From: an uncultured Bacteroidales bacterium
GTDB taxonomy: Bacteria; Bacteroidota; Bacteroidia; Bacteroidales; UBA932
Reading direction: 5' to 3'
Assembly (NCBI GenBank): GCA_905234775.1
Contig: CAJOJC010000018.1
Span: 1 to 41,066, forward strand
Length of the DNA stretch: 41,066 bases
Shown here: positions 28,747 through 37,518 of the stretch, piece by piece
Numbering within the stretch: the first letter of the stretch is position 1
Layout: the number at the start of each line of letters is the position of its first letter
Notes under the pieces: model-generated
The model's database searches: none
Seen by the model: the letters and a program-made list of their open reading frames with translations, nothing else
What the model was told of the DNA's origin: nothing
Program-made: the position numbers and the translations under genes

Positions 28747-30068
28747 TGCGCAGGTTTACGCTCATACTGCTTACCCTATGTCTGGCAGCGTGCGCTCCGA
28801 GGACGGAGTTCACAAAAGCCGACATAGGGCAATTGCGTGATTATATCGCCCGATCGTGGGAGAAGACCGTTCAGTACAATCCCGAGGACGACGGGACTCT
28901 GTTGGGTCTGCCTTGCCGCTATACCGTTCCGACCCCGTCGGGAGGGATGTTTATGGAACTGTACTACTGGGATACCTATTTCACTCTCGAGGGCCTCATC
29001 GCCGACGGCGAGATCGAGCTCGCAAAAGGCAACGCCGAAGACATAATGGCTATGGTAGACCGTTTCGGTTTCATGCCCAACGGCACGAGGACATGGTACC
29101 TGTCCCGCAGCCAGCCGCCGTTCCTCTCGCTGATGGTCCGTGCGGTCTACGGCGCTACCGGCGATCGCGATTGGCTCGCCCGCGCTTACCCTACGCTCGA
29201 GCGTGAGTACGAGTACTGGCAGACGAAGCATATGACGCCGTGCGGCCTGAACCGCTATAGCGGCGACGGGGCAGATCAGTCGCTCATCGACGAGTTCGTA
29301 GTGACGGCATCGCGCCGCCTCGGGGTGGATTTCAACGCCATGGGCCTGACGCGGCAGCAGCACGACAAGCTGGGCTACGACTTTGTCGCGGAGGCCGAGT
29401 CGGGCTGGGACTTCAACCCCAGGTTCGACCGCCGCTGCGGGGATTTCTGCCCGGTGGATCTTAACTCGCTGCTCTATGCATTTGAGGTGAATATGGCCGA
29501 GTTCGCGACGATACTCGGTAAGCCGTCCGAGAGTTGGCTCGAAGCCGCCCGGTCGCGCAGGGCGAAGATGACCGAGCTGATGTTCGATCCCGAGCAAGGT
29601 CAGTTTTTCGACTATGACTTCGTCGGCGACCGGAAGTCGGATGTTGTCTCTGCCGCCGTTTTTACTGCCCTTTACTGCGGAGTGCCGACCAAGAAACAGG
29701 CAAGGGGCGTTCGCGAGGCGCTTCAGAAACTCGAGTTCGAGTATGGACTTACCGTATGCGAGAAGCGCGATTACGGGTATACCTATCAGTGGTCTTATCC
29801 CAATACCTGGCCGCCGACTACTTTTATGGCGGTATTCGGGCTTGACAAATACGGATTCAGGCGCGATGCAAGACGCCTGGCCGCAAAATATATGGATCTC
29901 GTGGTCAGTTCCTACAAGACTACTGGAACTATCTGGGAAAAATACGATGCCGTTCGTGGCGTAATGAGCGAAGGAGAGGAGTACGATACTCCCGAAATGT
30001 TCGGCTGGAGCGCCGGAGCCTTCAATTGCCTGAGTGATTATTATTACGGAAAACAAGTTGTCCTATGA
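28746..30068 (+). CDS. Trehalase-like (GH37) glycosidase lipoprotein
   Basis: 440 aa, lipoprotein signal with Cys16 (LTLCLAAC). It belongs to the (alpha/alpha)6 trehalase group: signature 1 appears as PSGGMFMELYYWDTY (64-78), YLSRSQPP (118-124) follows, the catalytic Asp is at 222 (AESGWDFNPRF), signature 2 reads QWSYPNTWPP (348-357), and the likely second catalytic Glu is 398 (TIWEKYD). The Arg of the trehalase PGGRF motif is Met here, and the RPES motif with another substrate-binding Arg is not seen, so it may act on a glycoside other than trehalose. It overlaps susC by ATGA (4 bp), showing tight coupling in the locus. Confidence 0.83.
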   Translation: MRRFTLILLTLCLAACAPRTEFTKADIGQLRDYIARSWEKTVQYNPEDDGTLLGLPCRYTVPTPSGGMFMELYYWDTYFTLEGLIADGEIELAKGNAEDIMAMVDRFGFMPNGTRTWYLSRSQPPFLSLMVRAVYGATGDRDWLARAYPTLEREYEYWQTKHMTPCGLNRYSGDGADQSLIDEFVVTASRRLGVDFNAMGLTRQQHDKLGYDFVAEAESGWDFNPRFDRRCGDFCPVDLNSLLYAFEVNMAEFATILGKPSESWLEAARSRRAKMTELMFDPEQGQFFDYDFVGDRKSDVVSAAVFTALYCGVPTKKQARGVREALQKLEFEYGLTVCEKRDYGYTYQWSYPNTWPPTTFMAVFGLDKYGFRRDARRLAAKYMDLVVSSYKTTGTIWEKYDAVRGVMSEGEEYDTPEMFGWSAGAFNCLSDYYYGKQVVL

Positions 30069-33000
30069 CAGGAAAGCGAATACTTTTTTTGATACTGCTG
30101 CTCCTGCCGCTTTGCCTCCGGGCATACGGCCAGCAGCGCGAGATCACTGGAACTGTCCTCGATGAAGACGGACTGCCGCTCATCGGAGCGGGAGTTGTGG
30201 CTCCGGATGGGCTGCGATTCTCGACGACCGATCTGGACGGCCGCTTCTCGATAAAGGCCGCGGACGGTGAGACTCTAAGGATAGTCATTCTCGGCTACCT
30301 GGAATATCAGCTTCTCGTCCAGCCGGGCGTGAGCGATTACGAGGTCCTGATGCAGTCCGATATGCAGATGCTCGAGGAGACCATCGTAGTGGGTTACGGC
30401 GCGGTCAAGAAGAGCGACCTGACCGGCTCGGTGGCGTCCGTGAAGATGGAATCGATCGGCGACATCACCTCGAGCTCGGTCGACGGTCTGCTCCAGGGCC
30501 GCGCCGCCGGCTTGCAGGTCCTGAATACCTCTCAGGACCCGGGCGCCGGCGCTACCGTCCGAATCCGAGGCAGCAGCTCGATCAACGGCTCCAACACCCC
30601 GCTGATCGTGGTCAACGGTTTCCCGATGGGAGAGGCTGGCAGCCTTTCGGCCATCAACACCGCCGATATCGAGTCGGTAGAGGTTCTGAAGGACGCATCC
30701 GCATCTGCAATCTACGGCTCCCGAGGCGCGAACGGCGTCATCCTCGTAACTACCAAGTCCGCGAGCAAAGGTCAGACTACGGCGATGTTCAAGCATCAGA
30801 CTGTCATCAGCCAGCTTTCTGACAAGCTCGACATCTGGTACGACCCGCTCCTGATGGCCGAAGTAGCAAACGAAGAACAGATCAACGGCGGCCTTACTCC
30901 CTACTACATCGGTCAGACAATAGGAGGAGTATACTACCCGTCCCTGATAGAGATCCAGAACGGGAAGTGGTCCAACACGAACTGGATAGACCTCTGTCTT
31001 CGTACCCCGGTAGTAAATACTACTACTTTGTCTGTAGCCAGCGCAACTGAAAGTTCTTCGCTCAATCTCAACATCAACTACTACGATGACCAGGGCCTGT
31101 ATAAGAAAGACGGCTACGACAAACTCAATCTCAACCTGAGTTTCAGCCACAAACTTTCGGACTCTTTCCGGCTTTCTTCATACAGCGTCATTTCGGTGAC
31201 GGAGCGCAATGTGATGAACGGCCTGGAGTACGGGCGCAACCCGCTCTGGCCGGTATACAATGAGGACGGCAGTTTCTTTACTTCCGGTCCCAACGACTTC
31301 AGCCACCCTCTCATCAGGCTGCGCGATTACTACAATGTCACCAAAGGCAAGGAGTTCGCCGAGTCCCTCTCGGCAGACTGGGAGATAATCAAGGACCTCA
31401 GGTTCCACACCCAGCTGGATTTCCGCTACAAGACTTCTATCGGAGACAGCTATGAAGCGACGACCATCTCTCAGGATGCCCACGACAACAATGGTATCGC
31501 GAAAATCAACGACTCTTTCTATCAGGACATCCTGAGCGAGACTTACCTGACATACACCCACGACTGGGAGGGAATACACAACCTTTCGGTGATGGCCGGA
31601 CACTCTTTCAACCAGGAGCAGAACAGAGGCCTTTACACTACTGCGCGCGGCTTTGTCAACGACGTCCTTCGCAACGAGAATATGAACGCGTCCGATCCTG
31701 AACTCAGGCAAATATACAACGACGGTTATTACCTGTCGAAGCTGCTGTCTTTCTATGGAAGGGCGAACTACTCTCTTCTTGACAAGTATTTGTTTACATT
31801 CACAATGAGAGCCGACGGCTCTACTAAGTTCGGAAGCAACAACAAGTGGGGTTACTTCCCGTCCGGGGCAGTCAGCTGGAAGATGCATAAGGAGGAGTGG
31901 ATGAAACAGGTCCCTCAGATCAGCGAGATGAAGCTCAGGACCAGCTACGGCTACTCCGGCAACCAGGGCATCAACAGCTATCAGACGCTCGACCGCTACG
32001 GGATGGAGAAATTCTGGAATGCCGGCTCGTGGAAGACCGTTATCGGCCCGGGCTACGAGGTAGGCCGCACGGGCGCCAACGACCGCTATATGGTGTGGGG
32101 AGGAATCTCCAACCCCGACCTGAAGTGGGAGACAACCTCTCAGTTCGACCTCGGCGCCGATATGTCGTTCTTCAACAGCAGACTCAGGGTTACGGCCGAT
32201 TACTACTACAAGTATACGACTGACCTTTTGCGCGAAAAGTACCTCCCGCTTACGTCGGGTTACGACAAGATATGGGTCAACGACGGCAGCGTCCTCAACA
32301 GGGGCTTCGAGCTGGAGGTCTCGGGCGATATCATCTCTACGAAGGACTGGCACTTCGCTGCTGACTTCATTTTCTCGCGCAACCGCAACAAGGTCGTGAG
32401 CCTGGGCGATGCCGTTTCGAGCGGCCTGTCCCAGGACGCCCTTACGGGAATGTACTACGAAGTCACCGGCCCGGCGGTAGGAATGTTCAACCAGAACGCC
32501 AACATCCTCGCCATCGGCCAGCCGATGAATGTCTTCTACGGCTATAAGGTCGACGGCATCATCCAGGAGTGGGCGGATCCGGGCTTCATCGATGCGGCCG
32601 GCGCTCTCGATATGCCGGGCGAGCTGAAGTATGTCGACATCAGCGGAGACTATGAGCTCACGGCGGTAGACCGCTGCATTATCGGCGATCCGAACCCGGA
32701 TTTCACCGCGTCGCTCAACCTGCGCCTGAGTTGGAAAAATCTTGACGCGTCTGTCTTCCTTTATGGGGTGTATGGTAACGATGTTCTTTACAACGGGTAT
32801 ACTTTCAGCCCCAGGGTAAAGGCTCGCCGCTGGACAGTAGACAACCCTACCAACGATTTCCCGCGCCTGAACAATTCGAGACAGTATCTGCTTTCGGATT
32901 ACTTCATCCAGGACGGCTCGTTCCTGAGGGTGCAGAACATCAATGTAGGCTACACCTACGATGTGGGCTGGAAGTTCCTCCACAGTGTGAGGGTATACGG

Positions 33001-33136
33001 CTCCATCGACAATCTCCTTACTCTTACCCGCTTCGACGGCTACGACCCTGAGGTCGGCCTCGACGGTATCTATTGGGGCGGATATCCCAAATTCCGCAAG
33101 TTCTCTGTCGGACTCGAAATCAATTTCCAGAAATGA
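30065..33136 (+). CDS. SusC/RagA-family TonB-dependent transporter
   Basis: 1023 aa, intact. Signal peptide ending near CLRAYGQ; carboxypeptidase-regulatory-like domain (REITGTVLDEDGLPLIGAGV); TonB-box-like segment and plug (LEETIVVGYGAVKKSDLTGS, ATVRIRGSSSINGSNTPLIV, IYGSRGANGVILVTTKSASK); then the 22-strand barrel to the C terminus FRKFSVGLEINFQK. It imports oligosaccharides across the outer membrane with energy from TonB-ExbBD. Starts 4 bp inside the GH37-like gene and ends overlapping susD by ATGA. It has no N-terminal STN domain, so a FecR/ECF-type signal relay is not expected. Confidence 0.97.
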   Translation: MTGKRILFLILLLLPLCLRAYGQQREITGTVLDEDGLPLIGAGVVAPDGLRFSTTDLDGRFSIKAADGETLRIVILGYLEYQLLVQPGVSDYEVLMQSDMQMLEETIVVGYGAVKKSDLTGSVASVKMESIGDITSSSVDGLLQGRAAGLQVLNTSQDPGAGATVRIRGSSSINGSNTPLIVVNGFPMGEAGSLSAINTADIESVEVLKDASASAIYGSRGANGVILVTTKSASKGQTTAMFKHQTVISQLSDKLDIWYDPLLMAEVANEEQINGGLTPYYIGQTIGGVYYPSLIEIQNGKWSNTNWIDLCLRTPVVNTTTLSVASATESSSLNLNINYYDDQGLYKKDGYDKLNLNLSFSHKLSDSFRLSSYSVISVTERNVMNGLEYGRNPLWPVYNEDGSFFTSGPNDFSHPLIRLRDYYNVTKGKEFAESLSADWEIIKDLRFHTQLDFRYKTSIGDSYEATTISQDAHDNNGIAKINDSFYQDILSETYLTYTHDWEGIHNLSVMAGHSFNQEQNRGLYTTARGFVNDVLRNENMNASDPELRQIYNDGYYLSKLLSFYGRANYSLLDKYLFTFTMRADGSTKFGSNNKWGYFPSGAVSWKMHKEEWMKQVPQISEMKLRTSYGYSGNQGINSYQTLDRYGMEKFWNAGSWKTVIGPGYEVGRTGANDRYMVWGGISNPDLKWETTSQFDLGADMSFFNSRLRVTADYYYKYTTDLLREKYLPLTSGYDKIWVNDGSVLNRGFELEVSGDIISTKDWHFAADFIFSRNRNKVVSLGDAVSSGLSQDALTGMYYEVTGPAVGMFNQNANILAIGQPMNVFYGYKVDGIIQEWADPGFIDAAGALDMPGELKYVDISGDYELTAVDRCIIGDPNPDFTASLNLRLSWKNLDASVFLYGVYGNDVLYNGYTFSPRVKARRWTVDNPTNDFPRLNNSRQYLLSDYFIQDGSFLRVQNINVGYTYDVGWKFLHSVRVYGSIDNLLTLTRFDGYDPEVGLDGIYWGGYPKFRKFSVGLEINFQK

Positions 33137-34635
33137 AAAAGCGTATAATATCTATACTTGCAGGCGCTGCCCTTTTGGCTTCTTGCTCGCTCGGCGAGAC
33201 TCCCTACGGATTCTACTCTTCCGAAAACTTCTATCAGACGGAAGCGGATGCGGAGTCGGGACTGATGTATGCGTACAATGCCCTGAACTATCTGGAGTAT
33301 CTTCGCGCCATCTGGTATGTGGGCGACATCCCTACCGAGACTATGTACGCCAAGAGCGACGAGCCTGGCGATATCCATCTCCTTGACAACTGGACCTTTA
33401 CGCCCAATACGGAACTGACCTGGTACTACTTCAAGTATTGCTACATCGCGCTGAACCGCGCCAACTCGGTGCTCGTCCGCGAGAAGGGCTGCGATATGCC
33501 CGCCGAGTCCCACAACCGTATCAGGGGAGAGGCGCTTTTCCTCAGGGCCTGGAGCTATTTCAATCTGGTCAGGACATTCGGAGTAGTGCCCGTCGTGACC
33601 GAACCGGTAGTCACGGTCGCGCAGACGACACCCAAGCTCGCGTCCGGGACCACTGAAATATGGGACCGTATATTCGCCGACCTTAAGGAGGCGGACAGCC
33701 TGCTGGTGGTTAACAAGGTGTTCGGCCGCGCGGACAAGGTGGCGGCGGAGGCGCTGCTCGCGAAAGCGTATCTGACGGTCGCGTCCGGCAAACACTACAA
33801 TGCCCCCGGCTACAGGTCTCTAAGCTACGATCCGGACGTCTACTACGGCTATGCGGCCGACTACGCGCGCAAGGTGGTGACCGATTATCCGGCGTACTAC
33901 TCGCTCGATCCCGACCTGCGCCATATCTACGATGTTGAGGCGCCGGACGGCCCCGAACACATCTTCATTATGGCGACCGACCGCAGCGGAACCCACGAAG
34001 GAATGTATACGAAGATCCCTCTCCAGTTCCTTCCGAACAACAGCGCGGTCCCGATCTATATCAAGTATGGTGACAATTCGCTCCAGAAAGCCAACGGCAA
34101 CGGCTGGGGTGTGTTCATAGTTGAGGACGACTTCGTCTCGACTTTCGCTACTACCGACAAGCGGCGCACGGAGCTGATCCACCGTCAGTTTTATGATCAG
34201 TATGGGGCGGCAATAACCATCGCCTCCGGCGCCAAGTACTATTCGGCGAAGTACGTCGATCCAGACTTCATCGGCGAGCGCACCAGCGCCCGTCCGTACC
34301 TGCTTCGCTACTCGGACATCGCGCTGGTGCTGGCCGAGGCCGCGGGGCCCGGCGAGGGATACCCGCTGGTAAACGCTATCCGAGCTCGCGCGGGTCTCCC
34401 CGACCTCGCCCCCGGCCTCGGCCTTGAGGACTTCCGAACGGAGGTCATCAAGGAGCGTAAGTGGGAGCTCGCTTTCGAGGGCAACCGCCTGTTCGACCTG
34501 AGGCGCACGGGAACCGTCACCTCGACCGTCAAGGAAGCGCAGAAGATAAGCGAGGACGTAGCGGCCTTCTATCCTATTCCTCAGAGAGAAATTGACCTTA
34601 ATCCAAATGTGGAACATGAGTACAACAACAACTAA
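33133..34635 (+). CDS. SusD/RagB family glycan-binding lipoprotein
   Basis: 500 aa from ATG 33133 (MKKRIISILAGAALLASCSL, lipid Cys18); the start overlaps the susC stop by ATGA. SusD features: YQTEADAESGLMYAYNAL, ALNRANSVLVREKG, RIRGEALFLRAWSYFNLVRT, FGVVPVVTEPV, TPR-like ADKVAAEALLAKAYLTVAS, and the C-terminal KERKWELAFEGNRLFDLRRT and YPIPQREIDLNPN. It caps the SusC barrel and binds the oligosaccharide. Intact. Confidence 0.96.
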   Translation: MKKRIISILAGAALLASCSLGETPYGFYSSENFYQTEADAESGLMYAYNALNYLEYLRAIWYVGDIPTETMYAKSDEPGDIHLLDNWTFTPNTELTWYYFKYCYIALNRANSVLVREKGCDMPAESHNRIRGEALFLRAWSYFNLVRTFGVVPVVTEPVVTVAQTTPKLASGTTEIWDRIFADLKEADSLLVVNKVFGRADKVAAEALLAKAYLTVASGKHYNAPGYRSLSYDPDVYYGYAADYARKVVTDYPAYYSLDPDLRHIYDVEAPDGPEHIFIMATDRSGTHEGMYTKIPLQFLPNNSAVPIYIKYGDNSLQKANGNGWGVFIVEDDFVSTFATTDKRRTELIHRQFYDQYGAAITIASGAKYYSAKYVDPDFIGERTSARPYLLRYSDIALVLAEAAGPGEGYPLVNAIRARAGLPDLAPGLGLEDFRTEVIKERKWELAFEGNRLFDLRRTGTVTSTVKEAQKISEDVAAFYPIPQREIDLNPNVEHEYNNN

Positions 34636-35524
34636 GATACTCGCTGTCGCGCTGTGTCTTATTGGCGCAGTTTCGTGCAGCAAAAAGATAGACAGCGACT
34701 TCGCAAACCGCGACGTCTCGCTCCTGGAGATCAAGCTCAAGGGGCAGATGGGCACCGCCATCATCGAGCGCGGCTCCGAGGGAGCGTCGGCTACCGTTTA
34801 TATAATGGCCTCGCCAGGGTACGATTATGCGGCGGTAGAGGTGCTCGGGCTCGTCGTGTCCCACGGCGCAAAGGCCAGCGTAAAAGCGGGGGAGACTCTG
34901 AATTTCAGCAATCCCGAGCGCAAGGCGAAAATCACCGTGACTTCCGAATCCGGGAACACTCTTAACTGGACTATTTTCCTCGAGCCTTATGACGCGTTCT
35001 ACGTAGGAACCTGGCGTGTGATCGATGTCAAGCTCTGCTGCAACCAGCGTCTTGCGAACTGCGGCGACGGATCCTGGGAAACCCAGCTGAGCGGTTCCGA
35101 GTTCGGCTCTTTCGGAAAGCCCGAATACGACAACCGTATCACTATTACTATCGATCCCATCGACGAGACAAAGAACTCTCTTACCGGCACCATCACCAAC
35201 GATGCCGGCGCCGACGGCGAGTATGGCCACTTCTGGGGCGTGTTCTCTCCCTACAGCGTCGAGGCTCCGATGGATATGGACCCGCGTCTGAGGTATCTCA
35301 TCCCCCCGGGAGAGGCGGTCTGGGAGCTCGACCTGACAACAAATCGTATGCACATCACCAAGAACAACGTTACATCGGTGATGACCTTCGCCCAGGACGG
35401 CAACAACTGCCGCTTCCGCTTCATCCTCCCGAGCGCTGCTTCCGAGCCTTCCCAGAACGGCTTCCACGACAATATGTGGAGGAGTTCTTACGAGCTCTAC
35501 TATGTAGTCTACAAGATGAATTAA
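34616..35524 (+). CDS. Surface lipoprotein with DUF5018-like N-terminal domain
   Basis: 302 aa from ATG 34616, overlapping the susD stop by 20 bp; an ATG three codons upstream is also possible. Lipid Cys21 (ALCLIGAVSC). The first domain (~30-120: VSLLEIKLKGQMGTAIIERG ... NPERKAKITVTSESGNTLNW) resembles the DUF5018/Ig-like domains of Sus-locus surface lipoproteins. The second (~125-302) is beta-rich with YVGTWRVIDVKLCCNQRL and WELDLTTNRMHITKNNVT, resembling a lipocalin-like domain. It probably binds glycan at the cell surface (inference from position). Confidence 0.75.
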   Translation: MSTTTTKILAVALCLIGAVSCSKKIDSDFANRDVSLLEIKLKGQMGTAIIERGSEGASATVYIMASPGYDYAAVEVLGLVVSHGAKASVKAGETLNFSNPERKAKITVTSESGNTLNWTIFLEPYDAFYVGTWRVIDVKLCCNQRLANCGDGSWETQLSGSEFGSFGKPEYDNRITITIDPIDETKNSLTGTITNDAGADGEYGHFWGVFSPYSVEAPMDMDPRLRYLIPPGEAVWELDLTTNRMHITKNNVTSVMTFAQDGNNCRFRFILPSAASEPSQNGFHDNMWRSSYELYYVVYKMN

Positions 35525-35546
35525 CCAATACCAATTATATCACATT

Positions 35547-37478
35547 ATGAAAAAAAGTTTTTCTTATCTGTTTGCCGCCCTTGCGGGGGCATTCACTCTC
35601 TTCTCCTGCGAAGAACAGGTAAAACCTGACGGACCGGACGGCCCCGACGTTCCCGAAGGAAAGGTTGAGCTCGTAGCTCCCGTCCTCAGCGCAAATGTGA
35701 CCGCTGTCGAGGTCAGCGAGGAGAACCTTCAGTCGGCTGCGCTTACCCTCAGCTGGACCAGTGCGGTCCCGAAGGACGCTACTGTCTCTCTCTCTTACGT
35801 AGTTTATGCCAACCTGGCTTCGGTTGACCTCTACACTTCTCCGAAGACTATCCAGTCAAGGGAACTGTCTCTCGCCTTTACCGGCTCCGAGCTCAACGCT
35901 CTCGTTGCCGAGCTCAAGAAGGATGTCGCAGACGGCGATGCGGTCGAGCTTCAGTTCAGCGTTTATGCTAGACCTGAAAGCGATGAAATCGAGGCCGTGG
36001 TTTCCAACATTGTAAAGGCAACCGTTACAACATATAAAGAGAAGATTGACATCCCGTCAACTCTTTATATAGTAGGTAGCGCGACAACCGCCGGTTGGGA
36101 CAAGTCCAAGGGCATCCCCGTCCAGAAGGGCGGCGACGGCAAGTATACCGCCGAGGGAGTCGAACTGAATCTCACTATCACCGATACCGGATTCAAGTTC
36201 TACTTCTCCAACGACGACTCTTCCGCTTTGTTCTTCGGACCGGACCTTTCTTCCGATACCTTCGGAAAGACTAAGCTCTACACTGAAGACGACGGCTCTG
36301 CCAACCTCTTCCAGCCTGCTCTCAACGGCTACACTACCGGTGTCTACACCATCGTTCTCGATGTAGACGCTCTGATGACCACCCTCACCCGTACCGGCGA
36401 TATCGAGTACAATATCGAATTCGGCGACGCAGTTTACCCTCAGGGTTCCTGCTTCCCTTGGAGCTGGTCGTTCGACGGCCCTATGGAGAAGACCGCAGAC
36501 AAGGTCTACGAAGTCAAGGGCGTCAAGTGTTACTGGGGAGACAACGGCGACAGCGGATTCAAGATCTTCATCGCAAACGGTGTGTGGTCTCCTTACTTCG
36601 CCCAGGGCGACGATGCCACTAAGGACAATGTTACCATCAAGCTTGTAACCGATTCCGACGTCCCTCAGTTCTTCCCCGGACTCCTCGGCTATGAGAGCGG
36701 AACCTACGACATCAAGGCTGATTTCAACACGATGGTCCTTACCCTCACCAAAGTCGAGGATGAGGATCCCGGACAGAGCGAATACGACGAGAATACCGCT
36801 ATCTTCCTCTTTGGAGACGGCTTCGAGAAGTACACAGGCTGGACCTTCGACAGGGCTCTTGCCCTCATCCCTCAGGGAGACGGAACCTATGTGTCCGAGA
36901 GCAAGATCTACATCAACAAGTGGTGTTACTTCAAGCTTGAGATGAAGGATTGGACCGAGTGGGTACGCGACTCTGCTGCCGGTTCTTACTGGACCGCTAC
37001 GAAGCGCACACACGATCCCGACAACGACTGCAACTTCGTCCCCGGCGATTCCGACGGTTCCTGGGCCGACGGCGATTACACGGTTGTCTTCGACAAGAAC
37101 AACCTGACCTTGACTCTTACTCCTGATGCTCCGGCTCTTGATGAGAATACCGCCATCTATCTGTTCGGCGGCGACTTCTTCGATTCAGCCGACTGGGAGT
37201 TCGACAACAAGAACGCTCTTGTTCCCGTAGGAGAAAACATCTACAAGTCTCTCGCTCCCATCCACCTCAAGGAGTGGACTTACTTCAAGCTTGAGATGAA
37301 GGACTGGACCGAGTGGGTTCCCAACAAGGATACCGACGAGCCTTGGGATGCAACGGAGAGGACCCACGATCCCGACAACGACGGAACCTTCTCAGTAGGC
37401 AACGTAGGCCTCAAGGACGGTTACTACAATGTCGAGTTCAACCGCGGCACAAAGATGCTTACGGTTATTGCTGATTGA
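35547..37478 (+). CDS. SusE/SusF-like glycan-binding lipoprotein with duplicated C-terminal modules
   Basis: 643 aa, lipid Cys21 (GAFTLFSC). An N-terminal SusE-type Ig domain (~40-165: VELVAPVLSANVTAVEVSEE) precedes a chain of CBM-like modules: STLYIVGSATTAGWDKSKGI (~170), VYPQGSCFPWSWSFDGPMEK (~295), and two near-copies starting at DENTAIFLFGDGF (~414) and DENTAIYLFGGDF (~532). Each copy contains the same YFKLEMKDWTEWV and THDPDND blocks. SusE/SusF proteins hold starch or other glycans at the surface; the ligand here is unknown. It lies 22 bases after the preceding gene and ends the locus; a strong terminator follows. Confidence 0.85.
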   Translation: MKKSFSYLFAALAGAFTLFSCEEQVKPDGPDGPDVPEGKVELVAPVLSANVTAVEVSEENLQSAALTLSWTSAVPKDATVSLSYVVYANLASVDLYTSPKTIQSRELSLAFTGSELNALVAELKKDVADGDAVELQFSVYARPESDEIEAVVSNIVKATVTTYKEKIDIPSTLYIVGSATTAGWDKSKGIPVQKGGDGKYTAEGVELNLTITDTGFKFYFSNDDSSALFFGPDLSSDTFGKTKLYTEDDGSANLFQPALNGYTTGVYTIVLDVDALMTTLTRTGDIEYNIEFGDAVYPQGSCFPWSWSFDGPMEKTADKVYEVKGVKCYWGDNGDSGFKIFIANGVWSPYFAQGDDATKDNVTIKLVTDSDVPQFFPGLLGYESGTYDIKADFNTMVLTLTKVEDEDPGQSEYDENTAIFLFGDGFEKYTGWTFDRALALIPQGDGTYVSESKIYINKWCYFKLEMKDWTEWVRDSAAGSYWTATKRTHDPDNDCNFVPGDSDGSWADGDYTVVFDKNNLTLTLTPDAPALDENTAIYLFGGDFFDSADWEFDNKNALVPVGENIYKSLAPIHLKEWTYFKLEMKDWTEWVPNKDTDEPWDATERTHDPDNDGTFSVGNVGLKDGYYNVEFNRGTKMLTVIAD

Positions 37479-37482
37479 TTCT

Positions 37483-37518
37483 AAGTTGCTTTGTCCGCCA
37501 GGGCAAAGCAACTTTTTT
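37483..37518 (+). terminator. Terminator of the polysaccharide locus
   Basis: AAGTTGCTTTG (37483-37493) and CAAAGCAACTT (37504-37514) form a perfect 11-bp stem followed by TTTTTT. The T run touches the stop codon of the opposing pdxB gene. Confidence 0.9.

Noticed and set aside
31178..32983. 601-codon open frame opposite susC
   Set aside because: Antisense shadow of a complete SusC; no signal peptide or domain.
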